Origin: JBDXHU01 sp039989475
GTDB lineage: Bacteria > Pseudomonadota > Gammaproteobacteria > Pseudomonadales > Halieaceae
Assembly: GCA_039989475.1 (NCBI GenBank)
Contig: JBDXHU010000002.1
Span: forward strand, 620,001 to 684,000
Direction: 5' to 3'
Length of the DNA stretch: 64,000 nucleotides
This document shows, piece after piece, positions 51,793 to 60,173 of the stretch (positions within the stretch are counted from its first letter, which is position 1; each line of letters opens with the position of its first letter). Under the pieces are notes generated by a model, which worked only from the letters and a program-made list of their open reading frames with translations, was not told where the DNA came from and searched no databases. The position numbers were made by a program, and so were the translations under genes.

Positions 51793-51798
51793 ATTATA
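51793..51798 (-). promoter_or_regulatory. Candidate -10 of the glnS-cysS operon
   Basis: A perfect TATAAT on the minus strand, about 35-40 bp before the glnS ATG. The -35 at 17-nt spacing (ATGCAG) is poor, so activation or an alternative promoter is possible. Confidence 0.4.
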
Positions 51799-51890
51799 GG
51801 GAACAATTGATTTCCCTGCATCGGGAAAAGTCCGTATCATGCCCGGCTTTGTAAATCCCCCAAAAATCACTCTGTCACGAGGGTTACCCG

Positions 51891-52391
51891 ATGATCATCC
51901 TGAATACCAATCACGGCGCAATTTCCATTGAACTGGACAAGGAAAATGCGCCGGCTAGCAGCGCCAACTTCATTGCCTATGCTCGCGATAACTTCTACAC
52001 CGGCACCATCTTTCACCGCGTTATCAATGACTTCATGATCCAGGGTGGAGGCTTTGAGCCCGGCCTGACACAGAAGCCTACCGGCACACCGATTGAGAAT
52101 GAAGCCGACAATGGTCTCAAGAATGATCGTGGAACCCTTGCCATGGCCCGCACCATGGACCCACATTCCGCCACTGCGCAGTTCTTCATCAACCTCAAGG
52201 ACAATGACTTTCTCAACCACACGGCGCCAAACAGCCAGGGCTGGGGCTACGCCGTATTCGGACGGGTGGTAGACGGCATGGATGTGGTCGATGCTATTCG
52301 TTCGGTTGCCACCACCAGCGCTGGCGGTCATCAGGACGTGCCGGTAGAAGATGTGCTGATCGAGTCAGTGGAAGTCGTCGACGAAGACTAG
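51891..52391 (+). CDS. ppiB: Peptidyl-prolyl cis-trans isomerase B (cyclophilin)
   Basis: 166 residues, cytoplasmic cyclophilin. Signatures are FHRVINDFMIQGGGFEPGLT, GTLAMARTMDPHSATAQFFI and FLNHTAPNSQGWGYAVFGRV, covering the cyclosporin-site residues and the active-site Arg. It catalyses proline isomerisation during folding. The gene is divergent from glnS, whereas in Pseudomonas it is co-directional with glnS-cysS. The 69-bp gap after it contains a weak TAAGTTA/TAACTTA inverted repeat, convergent to miaE, that might act as a terminator. Confidence 0.96.
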   Translation: MIILNTNHGAISIELDKENAPASSANFIAYARDNFYTGTIFHRVINDFMIQGGGFEPGLTQKPTGTPIENEADNGLKNDRGTLAMARTMDPHSATAQFFINLKDNDFLNHTAPNSQGWGYAVFGRVVDGMDVVDAIRSVATTSAGGHQDVPVEDVLIESVEVVDED

Positions 52392-52460
52392 TCACTGCAC
52401 TGGATAGAATTTACTTTAAGTCGATATAAGTTATATTTTTCAGTAACTTAAGATGACCTT

Positions 52461-53075
52461 CTAAGTCGGAACACCACTGTGGAAGCGTAGCTCGCTATCG
52501 GCAGTGGTGATCAAATCAGCCTCACATTCGCAAAACAGGGCCACCCGCGTCGCGACCTCAGCGGCGCTTGCCAGGCTCTCTGCCAGCCTCAGGTAGTCGC
52601 GGAAGTGGCGAGATTCGGAGCGCAGCAGCGACTGGTAGAAACTGGCCAATTCCGGGTCCAGGCGCGGCGCCAGCGCAGCGAATCGCTCGCAGGAACGGGC
52701 CTCTATCAGGGCCCCTACCACCAGGGTGTCGACCAGTCGCCCGGGTTCGTTGCCACGAACCAGGGCGCGCAGGCCCGCTGCATAGCGTGAGGCACTCAAG
52801 GCCTGATAGTGAATGCCGCGCCGCTGCATTATCGCAGTGACCTGCTCGAAGTGACGCAGTTCCTCCCGCGCCAGCCGCGACAATTTGTTCAGTAACTGCG
52901 GGTGCTCGGTATAGCGAAACATCAAGTTCAGCGCCGTGGCGGCAGCCTTCTTTTCGCAATTTGCATGGTCTATCAGCAGGAGTTCCGGGTACTCCAGGGC
53001 CCAGTCCAGCCAGGCCTCTGGCGTCGCGCAGGGTAGAAAATCTAGAATAGGCTGCAAGTCTACCGGCTTCGGCAT
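52461..53075 (-). CDS. miaE: tRNA 2-methylthio-N6-isopentenyl adenosine hydroxylase
   Basis: 204 residues, a ferritin-like diiron protein. The ligand-containing helices show LLIDHANCEKKAAATAL, REELRHFEQV, GALIEARSCERF and RSESRHFRDYLRLA, with repeated Glu/His positions of the diiron site. MiaE hydroxylates the isopentenyl side chain at position 37 of tRNAs with oxygen. The start is directly after the stop of the DUF1289 gene (one base), so the pair is co-transcribed. Some enteric relatives lack miaE. Confidence 0.9.
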   Translation of the reverse strand: MPKPVDLQPILDFLPCATPEAWLDWALEYPELLLIDHANCEKKAAATALNLMFRYTEHPQLLNKLSRLAREELRHFEQVTAIMQRRGIHYQALSASRYAAGLRALVRGNEPGRLVDTLVVGALIEARSCERFAALAPRLDPELASFYQSLLRSESRHFRDYLRLAESLASAAEVATRVALFCECEADLITTADSELRFHSGVPT

Positions 53076-53531
53076 TCAGGCTGTCTCGGCGGCGCTCAGG
53101 TAACGCTCATAGTAGGCGTCCGAGAGGACAAAGAATTCCTCATCGATGATCTGGCGCAACGCTGACAGCGGCAAATCTCTATACTCCGCTTCGACCAGCA
53201 GGCCGAAACGGCCCGGGTCCTTGATCTGGCTACCGGCGGCCTTCAACAGGCAATAGGCCCAGCAATAAGCGTCGCGCTCGGCTGGATAAACGATCTGCTG
53301 CGCCTGCAATGCCTGCTCCAGTAAAACCTCATCGACCACCTGTAGCTTGTTACGGGTGCATTGGCTGAGGAACTCGGCCAGGCGCTGTTCAATCAGCAGC
53401 TTCTGCTCCTCGGTATAGGTGTTCCAGTGAATGACCTCGTGGGCAAAGCGCTTGCAGCCCCGGCATACACGGTCACCAATACCGGTAGAACACACACCAA
53501 TACAAGGGGTTTTAACAGGCTTCTGAATCAT
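53076..53531 (-). CDS. DUF1289 domain protein
   Basis: 151 residues from the ATG at 53529-53531; a GTG eight codons upstream is possible. The N-terminal domain has four cysteines in PCIGVCSTGIGDRVCRGCKR, the DUF1289 pattern, which could bind iron-sulfur or zinc. DUF1289 proteins are small and often occur alone; this one has a C-terminal extension of about 100 helical residues. It overlaps no other gene, and miaE starts immediately after it. Its function is unknown. The gene is divergent from acnB (119 bp apart). Confidence 0.8.
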   Translation of the reverse strand: MIQKPVKTPCIGVCSTGIGDRVCRGCKRFAHEVIHWNTYTEEQKLLIEQRLAEFLSQCTRNKLQVVDEVLLEQALQAQQIVYPAERDAYCWAYCLLKAAGSQIKDPGRFGLLVEAEYRDLPLSALRQIIDEEFFVLSDAYYERYLSAAETA

Positions 53532-53607
53532 GCCGGGATTGTAAGGTATCACCACGATGAATGCACAGTATTGCCCGCTGCATCGTGCGTGCAGGCCTGG
53601 CTTGGGC

Positions 53608-53613
53608 TATAAT
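53608..53613 (+). promoter_or_regulatory. Candidate -10 of acnB
   Basis: A perfect TATAAT, 38 bp before the acnB GTG. No good -35 lies at 16-18 nt. The gene has an AGGAG ribosome site. Confidence 0.4.
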
Positions 53614-53650
53614 CGCCGCCCCAATTCAGCGTCATTCCAGGAGAGTTATT

Positions 53651-56266
53651 GTGCTTGAAGCGTATCGTGAACACGTCGCAGAAAGGGCGGCCCAGGGCAT
53701 CCCACCAAAGCCGCTCAGTGCTGAGCAGGTAGCGCAACTCGTCGAGTTGCTGCAATCCCCGCCCGCTGGCGAGGAAGAGTTTCTGCTCGATCTGATTACG
53801 AACCGTGTACCCCCGGGCGTGGATGAGGCTGCCTACGTAAAAGCCGGCTTCCTGTCGGCCCTGGCCAAGGGTGAAACCGAGTGCGCAATTATAGATGCCG
53901 CCGCCGCTACCAGGCTGCTGGGCATGATGCTGGGCGGTTACAATATTGAAACCCTGGTGGCGCTGCTGGCCGACGAGTCGCTGGCTGAAATCGCCGCCGA
54001 CCAGTTAAAGCACACACTGCTGATGTTCGATGCCTTCCACGACGTGGAAGAACTGGCCCGGTCGGGCAACGCAAACGCCCAGGCAGTCATGGAATCCTGG
54101 GCTAACGCCGAGTGGTTTACTTCCAACCCGGAAGTCGCAGAATCAATCAAGGTCGCCGTGTTCAAGGTCACCGGCGAGACCAATACTGACGACCTGTCTC
54201 CTGCCCCGGACGCATGGTCTAGACCGGACATCCCACTCCACGCCCTGGCCATGTACAAGATGACCCGCGACGGGCTTGAACCCGAGGAGCCCGGCGTCAG
54301 GGGACCCATGGCCCAGGTCGCGGAAGTGCAGGCCAAAGGCATTCCAGTGGCTTTTGTCGGTGACGTGGTAGGCACCGGTTCTTCGCGCAAGTCGGCCACC
54401 AACTCAGTGCTCTGGTTCTTCGGTGATGAGCTTGAGGGAGTACCCAACAAGAAAGGCGGCGGTATCTGCATCGGCGGTAAGGTCGCGCCAATTTTCTACA
54501 ACACAATGGAAGACGCCGGCGCCCTGGTATTCGAGGCCCCGGTAGACGAACTAGGCATGGGCGATGTGATCGAAATCCGCCCCTACGACGGCAAGATCCT
54601 GTCGGAATCCGGCGCGGTCCTGTCTGAATTCGAACTCAAGTCCGAGGTCCTGCTGGACGAAGTCCGCGCCGGCGGACGCATCAACCTCATCATCGGTCGC
54701 GGCCTCACCACGCGTGCCCGCGAGTCGCTGGGGCTGCCCGAGTCAGAGCTGTTCCGCAAGCCAGAGCAGCCGGTCGATACCGGCAAAGGCTTTACGCTGG
54801 CGCAAAAAATGGTGGGCAAGGCCTGCGGCATGGACGGCGTGCGGCCGGGCACCTACTGCGAACCGCGTATGACCACCGTTGGCTCTCAGGACACTACCGG
54901 GCCCATGACCCGGGATGAACTCAAGGACCTGGCCTGTCTCGGTTTCTCCGCTGACCTGACCATGCAGTCATTCTGTCACACCGCGGCTTATCCCAAGCCG
55001 GTGGATATCGATACCCAGCATACGCTGCCGGACTTTATCATGACCCGCGGCGGTGTCTCCCTGCGACCCGGCGATGGCATCATCCATTCCTGGCTGAACC
55101 GCATGTTGCTGCCTGATACAGTCGGCACCGGCGGTGACTCCCACACCCGCTTCCCCATGGGAATATCCTTCCCGGCCGGCTCCGGCCTGGTGGCCTTCGC
55201 CGCCGCCACCGGCGTCATGCCGCTGGATATGCCGGAATCGATACTGGTGCGTTTTTCCGGTGAGATGCAACCGGGAATCACCCTGCGCGACCTGGTACAT
55301 GCGATACCCTACTACGCCATCCAGCAGGGTTTGCTGACGGTAGAAAAGAAAGGCAAGAAAAACGCTTTCTCCGGTCGCATTCTCGAGATTGAAGGTCTCG
55401 GTGATCTTACCGTAGAGCAGGCATTTGAGTTATCCGACGCCTCCGCCGAGCGCTCCGCCGCCGGCTGCACCATCGCCCTGGAAGAGTCCTCCGTAAGCGA
55501 GTATCTGCGATCGAATATCGTGCTGCTGCGCTCCATGATCGCGGACGGCTATGGTGATTCGCGCACACTGGAACGCCGCGCTCGCAAGATGGAAGAATGG
55601 CTGGCGCAACCCGAGCTGATGAAGGCTGACGCCGACGCCGAGTATACGGAAGTTATTGAAATCAACCTCAATGAGCTTACCGAGCCGGTGGTGTGTGCAC
55701 CCAATGATCCCGACGATGCGCGCCTGTTGTCAGACGTGGCTGGCGATTCCGTTGACGAGGTGTTTATCGGTAGTTGCATGACCAATATCGGCCACTTCCG
55801 CGCCGCCGGAAAATTGCTCGAGCAACACAATGGCAGCATATCGACCCGCATGTGGATCGTTCCGCCCACCAAGATGGACGAGCATTTGCTGATGGAGGAA
55901 GGTTATTACAACATTTACGGCCGTGCCGGTGCCCGCACTGAAATGCCAGGCTGCTCACTGTGCATGGGCAACCAGGCTCGGGTCGCGGCCAATAGCACGG
56001 TTTTGTCGACCTCCACGCGCAACTTTCCCAACCGCCTGGGTGACGGCGCCAACGTCTACCTGACCTCTGCCGAGTTGGCCTCGGTAGGCGCCATTCTCGG
56101 CAGATTGCCGACCCCGGCTGAATACCTGGAATACGCAGCAAGGCTGGACTCCATGTCGGACGAGATATACCGCTACATGAATTTCGACCAGATCGCGGAG
56201 TTCCAGAGCCGCGCCGATGAGGGTGCCCGTATTGCCGCTGTCGAAATACAGGAACTCAGCGCCTAG
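53651..56266 (+). CDS. acnB: Bifunctional aconitate hydratase 2 / 2-methylisocitrate dehydratase
   Basis: 871 residues from the GTG at 53651, with AGGAG about eight bases upstream; an earlier in-frame ATG adds 30 residues with no conservation. AcnB order is kept: N-terminal HEAT-like helices (VLEAYREHVAERAAQGIPPK), swivel domain, then the 4Fe-4S core. Cluster cysteines are in IGSCMTNIGHFRAAGK and MPGCSLCMGNQARV. The active-site GDSHTRFPMG is present. It interconverts citrate and isocitrate in the TCA cycle. Its stop shares the CTAG palindrome with the stop of the convergent tgpA-like gene. Confidence 0.97.
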   Translation: MLEAYREHVAERAAQGIPPKPLSAEQVAQLVELLQSPPAGEEEFLLDLITNRVPPGVDEAAYVKAGFLSALAKGETECAIIDAAAATRLLGMMLGGYNIETLVALLADESLAEIAADQLKHTLLMFDAFHDVEELARSGNANAQAVMESWANAEWFTSNPEVAESIKVAVFKVTGETNTDDLSPAPDAWSRPDIPLHALAMYKMTRDGLEPEEPGVRGPMAQVAEVQAKGIPVAFVGDVVGTGSSRKSATNSVLWFFGDELEGVPNKKGGGICIGGKVAPIFYNTMEDAGALVFEAPVDELGMGDVIEIRPYDGKILSESGAVLSEFELKSEVLLDEVRAGGRINLIIGRGLTTRARESLGLPESELFRKPEQPVDTGKGFTLAQKMVGKACGMDGVRPGTYCEPRMTTVGSQDTTGPMTRDELKDLACLGFSADLTMQSFCHTAAYPKPVDIDTQHTLPDFIMTRGGVSLRPGDGIIHSWLNRMLLPDTVGTGGDSHTRFPMGISFPAGSGLVAFAAATGVMPLDMPESILVRFSGEMQPGITLRDLVHAIPYYAIQQGLLTVEKKGKKNAFSGRILEIEGLGDLTVEQAFELSDASAERSAAGCTIALEESSVSEYLRSNIVLLRSMIADGYGDSRTLERRARKMEEWLAQPELMKADADAEYTEVIEINLNELTEPVVCAPNDPDDARLLSDVAGDSVDEVFIGSCMTNIGHFRAAGKLLEQHNGSISTRMWIVPPTKMDEHLLMEEGYYNIYGRAGARTEMPGCSLCMGNQARVAANSTVLSTSTRNFPNRLGDGANVYLTSAELASVGAILGRLPTPAEYLEYAARLDSMSDEIYRYMNFDQIAEFQSRADEGARIAAVEIQELSA

Positions 56267-58257
56267 CCGCTGGCCGGCCTGAAGCGACGCACCTGCCGCT
56301 GTAACATGGCCAGTCCATCCGGGCTGGTCTGGCTGCGGTAACTTATGGCCTCATAGGTCCGGGTAATCGCCGACACTTCTGCTGCCAGCTCGGGGCGACT
56401 GGCTGTGACACGTCGGGCATAGTCCCCCGGTGCCTCCTGACGCGCCCTGGCCAGGCCGCTGCGGCTCAGCTTGTCACAGAACTCGCTATAGGCCCGGGTA
56501 GCGGGGTCCAGCCTCAAGCCCTTCCTGCGCCACAGCGTGGCAACAACAATTGGCAGCAATATCAATACCCAGAGACCAACAATAAGCAGAACCAGGCCCC
56601 TGGAGCTGAACTGCCCCATGAGTCGATTGAACAGTTGGTACTGTTGGTCACTGTCGTATTTCAAAACGAACAATTGCCAGCTGTAATTTACTGCATCCAA
56701 CTGTAAGCGCAGTGAATTTATCCAGTTGATGTTGCGAAAATGCAGCGGCGACAGAGGCGTATTGGCGAGGAAGCTACCCTCCCCCTGCAGAGCCTGCTCA
56801 AGACCGAATTCAATTCTATCCGGGGCGATTGCCGCGGTTGGATCAACCCGGATCCAGCCCCTGCCCTGCAGCCAGATCTCATTCCAGGCGTGGGCATCGA
56901 ACTGATGCACGATCACCGTGCCGTTAACCGGGTTGACCTCACCACCCTGGTAGCCCGCCACAACCCGGGCAGGCACCCCGGCGGCCCGCATGAGGAAGCC
57001 AAATGCGGCGGCGTAGTGTTCACAAAAACCGCGCCGGGACTGAAACAGGAAGTCGTCGACTGGGTCGTCGCCCAGCAATGGCGGCTGCAAGGTATAGAAA
57101 AACTCGTCGCGCGTGAACATCGACAACACATCCTGTGCGTAGCGCAGGGCATCGCCCCCCGCATCGTCAAACATGGCTTGCGCCAGGGCGCGGCTGCGGG
57201 GACTGCCAGTGGCAGGCAATTGCAGCTCAGCTGAGCGACGCCATTCTGCAAGGCTGGTTTCCAGTGGCGCCTGCAGCCATGACCGGACCTGGTAGCGTTT
57301 CTGGTCCTGTACCGGCACCGGCGACACCAGGCGGAAGTCATTGCTGGCCATAATGCCGCGGTCCGAGGTCGCGGCATAGGGCAAGACGTAGAGCCAGTTT
57401 TGCTGCGTTGGCTCCAGGATGATGCTGTAATCCAGTGGCTCGCCCTCCAGCAGCGGCCGCGTGGCTCGACGGCCGTCGCCGGGTATCTCCGCCCAGCGCA
57501 AGCTGCGCCAGGTATTCTCATCCAGCCGCGAAAACACCAGTCCACGCCAATAGAGTTTGCTGCGAGGCGGGATATTGCCGTCGAACTGAACGCGAAATGC
57601 GACTTCATCGCTGAGACTGAGATTGGCGATATCGCCCGGCGACATAAAATCGCTGACACCAGACCGGGCCGAGCTGGACTTGAGTGGCACGCTCCAGAGC
57701 GGGCCGATACGGGGGAATACGAAGAACAGCAATATCATGAGTGGAAATGACTGGGCCAGCATGACACTGGCTCCGCGCAGGGTAGCCGGCCTGAAACGAT
57801 CCTGGCCAGGCTGGTGCAGCGCTACCAGTGCCGTGGTATTGACCAGCACTGCGAACAGCATATACAGCGTCATCAACAGCTCCTGGCTAAACAAGAACTC
57901 CGTGACACAGACAAAATAGGCGATGAATATCACCATGTAAGCGTCACGCCTATCGGCCAGCTCAATCAGTTTCAGGGCATAGGCGATCAGCAGTAACGCC
58001 ACCGTCGGCTCCAGCCCAATCAGGCTGCGATAGCTAAGCGCGACGCCGCCAAAACAGCTGATGGTCAATGCCGCCTTGGTATAACGCCCCGGGAAAGACC
58101 AGCGCCCCTGGTAAACCATGATGCGCCAGGCCGCCGCGCCCAGGTAGATAAAAAGGACCCAGAACGGCACCCGGCCCAGGTGAGGCAGCAGGAGCACGAA
58201 CTGGGCCAGCACAATCCAGACCAGTGCATTGCGCGGTACCTGCTCTTCCAGCTTCAT
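56263..58257 (-). CDS. Transglutaminase-like membrane protein (TgpA type)
   Basis: 664 residues from the ATG at 58255-58257. This codon overlaps the DUF58 stop as ATGA, so translation is coupled; an upstream start would overlap further. Several N-terminal membrane helices (to about 190) and one near residue 565 flank a large periplasmic transglutaminase-like domain. Its catalytic residues are Cys in RRGFCEHYAAAF, His in FDAHAWNEIW and Asp in WIRVDPTAAI. DUF3488-TgpA proteins such as Pseudomonas TgpA are needed for viability. It ends the run moxR-DUF58-tgpA. The 3' end shares a stop with acnB. Confidence 0.9.
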   Translation of the reverse strand: MKLEEQVPRNALVWIVLAQFVLLLPHLGRVPFWVLFIYLGAAAWRIMVYQGRWSFPGRYTKAALTISCFGGVALSYRSLIGLEPTVALLLIAYALKLIELADRRDAYMVIFIAYFVCVTEFLFSQELLMTLYMLFAVLVNTTALVALHQPGQDRFRPATLRGASVMLAQSFPLMILLFFVFPRIGPLWSVPLKSSSARSGVSDFMSPGDIANLSLSDEVAFRVQFDGNIPPRSKLYWRGLVFSRLDENTWRSLRWAEIPGDGRRATRPLLEGEPLDYSIILEPTQQNWLYVLPYAATSDRGIMASNDFRLVSPVPVQDQKRYQVRSWLQAPLETSLAEWRRSAELQLPATGSPRSRALAQAMFDDAGGDALRYAQDVLSMFTRDEFFYTLQPPLLGDDPVDDFLFQSRRGFCEHYAAAFGFLMRAAGVPARVVAGYQGGEVNPVNGTVIVHQFDAHAWNEIWLQGRGWIRVDPTAAIAPDRIEFGLEQALQGEGSFLANTPLSPLHFRNINWINSLRLQLDAVNYSWQLFVLKYDSDQQYQLFNRLMGQFSSRGLVLLIVGLWVLILLPIVVATLWRRKGLRLDPATRAYSEFCDKLSRSGLARARQEAPGDYARRVTASRPELAAEVSAITRTYEAISYRSQTSPDGLAMLQRQVRRFRPASG

Positions 58258-59243
58258 GAGCGCTGCCCCCACAGTGCAAGGTGACGCAGCACCAACAAGC
58301 GCTGATTTTCGCCGCAATCGGGCTCCACCGTGACCCCCGGCAAACGCAGCCCATACTCCTCATTCGAACGATCGAATTCGAGCACCCAATAACACAGGTG
58401 CGCCAGACGCTGCTCGGGGGGCAGACCTTCGAACAATGACCAGTCCAGCCAAACGCTGCGATCTGCGTAGGCAGTATATTGTTTGCTTTGCAGTGGCTGC
58501 CCCTTGGCCACGCTTTTCCAAAACACGTGGCGCAGGGAGTCACCGCGCTGGTAGTCACGCAAACCGTAAAAATCGTCTGTGCCGGGAATCGGCTCGCTGG
58601 AGCCGTCCGGTTTGTCAGTCGCTATCCCGGGCAAGGGACCGCTGGCCAACGGACGGGGATACACCAGCGCGCGGATCTCCAGGTCGACCCAAGTCCAGCT
58701 GCGCAGCAATCCCAGGGGGTAGACCGACTCCAACAACAAGCGACCGGGGTTGTGCCAGCCACGCTGCTCGGTGGGGACGTACAGTTTTACGTGCACTTCA
58801 TCAGTTGCCTGCAGGTTCACCGTCGCGCCATCACTATCCGGCCACTTCAGGTACAGGGCGTAGTAATCCCGACGGTTGCCGCGCGACAACATGATTTCAA
58901 ATTCGGAATGCTGGCCAGCAAACACCGGTTGGGCGCGCACTGCATGGATAGTGAGCCCGGCCAGATTGGCAAACGTATGTAACACCGCGACCACGAACAA
59001 GTTAGCCAGCAAAAAGGTCAGGGCGAAACTCATGTTGTTCTGGTAGTTGATTGCCGCCACCAGCATGATCACCAGCGTGAACAGGAAAAAGAAACCGATG
59101 CGGGTGGGGAAAATGAAAATTCGCCGCTGGTCCAGGGTGACCTGCCGGGCTGGTGGTATGCGCCGATTAATCCACTTGCGCCAGCGTTGCCGCGCCCGCT
59201 CCCGATAGCGCTGCCAGGGTTCGGTTGCCGCGATATTCAGCAC
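58254..59243 (-). CDS. DUF58 domain membrane protein
   Basis: 329 residues. Two adjacent membrane helices near the N-terminus (about residues 50-98: IGFFFLFTLVIMLVAAINYQ and FLLANLFVVAVLHTFANLAG) are followed by a large cytoplasmic/periplasmic domain with the DUF58 core GTDDFYGLRDYQRGDSLRHV, then FWKSVAKGQPLQSKQ. DUF58 proteins are partners of MoxR ATPases and usually sit between moxR and tgpA as here. They are thought to act as metal-binding scaffold or chaperone-linked proteins. The exact task is unknown. It lies nine bases after moxR. Confidence 0.88.
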   Translation of the reverse strand: MLNIAATEPWQRYRERARQRWRKWINRRIPPARQVTLDQRRIFIFPTRIGFFFLFTLVIMLVAAINYQNNMSFALTFLLANLFVVAVLHTFANLAGLTIHAVRAQPVFAGQHSEFEIMLSRGNRRDYYALYLKWPDSDGATVNLQATDEVHVKLYVPTEQRGWHNPGRLLLESVYPLGLLRSWTWVDLEIRALVYPRPLASGPLPGIATDKPDGSSEPIPGTDDFYGLRDYQRGDSLRHVFWKSVAKGQPLQSKQYTAYADRSVWLDWSLFEGLPPEQRLAHLCYWVLEFDRSNEEYGLRLPGVTVEPDCGENQRLLVLRHLALWGQRS

Positions 59244-59252
59244 TTCACAGCC

Positions 59253-60173
59253 TCAGGTCGCTATCACATCCACACTGGAGAGGATGTCACGCACCAGTGC
59301 ATTACTGTCCCCGGCGTAGTCGCTGGTAGGCACCAGTCGATGAGCCGCCACAGCCGGTAAAACTTTTTGCAGGTCTTCCGGCACTACGTGGCTGCGACCC
59401 GCCATCAGCGCCCAGGTGCGGGCGCAATGTAGCAAGGCCAGTCCGCCGCGCGGAGACAGGCCGTAGGCAAATTCCGCAGCATTGCGGGTATATGCCACTA
59501 GCCGTTGCAAGTAGTCCAGCAGGTTGTCGGAGGCATGCACCTGGTCGACTGCCGTTCGTATTTCCGCCAGTTGCGCTGCATTCAGGCAGGGCGTGAGTTC
59601 CTGTGCGCTAAAGCCGTCGCCCTCCCGGGTAAACATCTGACGCTCGGCCCGGGGATCGGGGTAACCCAACTCAATCCGCATCAGGAAGCGATCCAGCTGG
59701 GACTCGGGCAGCGGATAGGTACCAGACTGGTGTACGGGGTTCTGGGTGGCAATCACGAAAAAGGGATCTGGCAATGGCCGGGTTTCACCTTCCACCGTGA
59801 CCTGCCCCTCACCCATGGCTTCCAGCAGGGCGCTCTGCGTGCGCGGCGTCGTGCGGTTGATTTCGTCAGCCAGCAATAACTGGGAAAAAACCGGACCCGG
59901 GTGAAAACTGAAGGCATTGCTGGCCTGGTCAAATATCGACACTCCGAGGATGTCGGCCGGCAGCAGGTCGCTGGTAAATTGGATGCGGTTGTAACTCAGG
60001 CCGAGGACACTGGCCAGGGCGTGAGACAGCGTGGTCTTCCCCATGCCTGGCAGGTCTTCAATCAGCAGGTGGCCTCGTGCCAACAAACAGCACAGGGCGA
60101 GCCGAATTTGTTCATCCTTGCCCAGCAATACCCGACCGACCTCAGCGGCAGCCCTGTTGATGCGATCCTGCAT
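59253..60173 (-). CDS. MoxR-family AAA ATPase
   Basis: 306 residues. Walker A is in DLPGMGKTTLSHAL, Walker B in LLADEINRTTPRTQSALLEA, sensor 1 in FVIATQNPVHQSGTYPLPES and sensor 2-like in GLSPRGGLALLHCAR. MoxR ATPases act as metal-insertion or assembly chaperones for VWA-type or DUF58 partners. The start overlaps the metZ stop by one base, and DUF58 and TgpA-like genes follow, so the three form one module transcribed with the metZ operon. Confidence 0.95.
   Translation of the reverse strand: MQDRINRAAAEVGRVLLGKDEQIRLALCCLLARGHLLIEDLPGMGKTTLSHALASVLGLSYNRIQFTSDLLPADILGVSIFDQASNAFSFHPGPVFSQLLLADEINRTTPRTQSALLEAMGEGQVTVEGETRPLPDPFFVIATQNPVHQSGTYPLPESQLDRFLMRIELGYPDPRAERQMFTREGDGFSAQELTPCLNAAQLAEIRTAVDQVHASDNLLDYLQRLVAYTRNAAEFAYGLSPRGGLALLHCARTWALMAGRSHVVPEDLQKVLPAVAAHRLVPTSDYAGDSNALVRDILSSVDVIAT

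Noticed and set aside
52392..52460. TAAGTTA/TAACTTA inverted repeat between ppiB and miaE as terminator
   Set aside because: The stem is short and AT-rich with a 10-nt loop and only a partial T-run; not convincing enough to list as a terminator.
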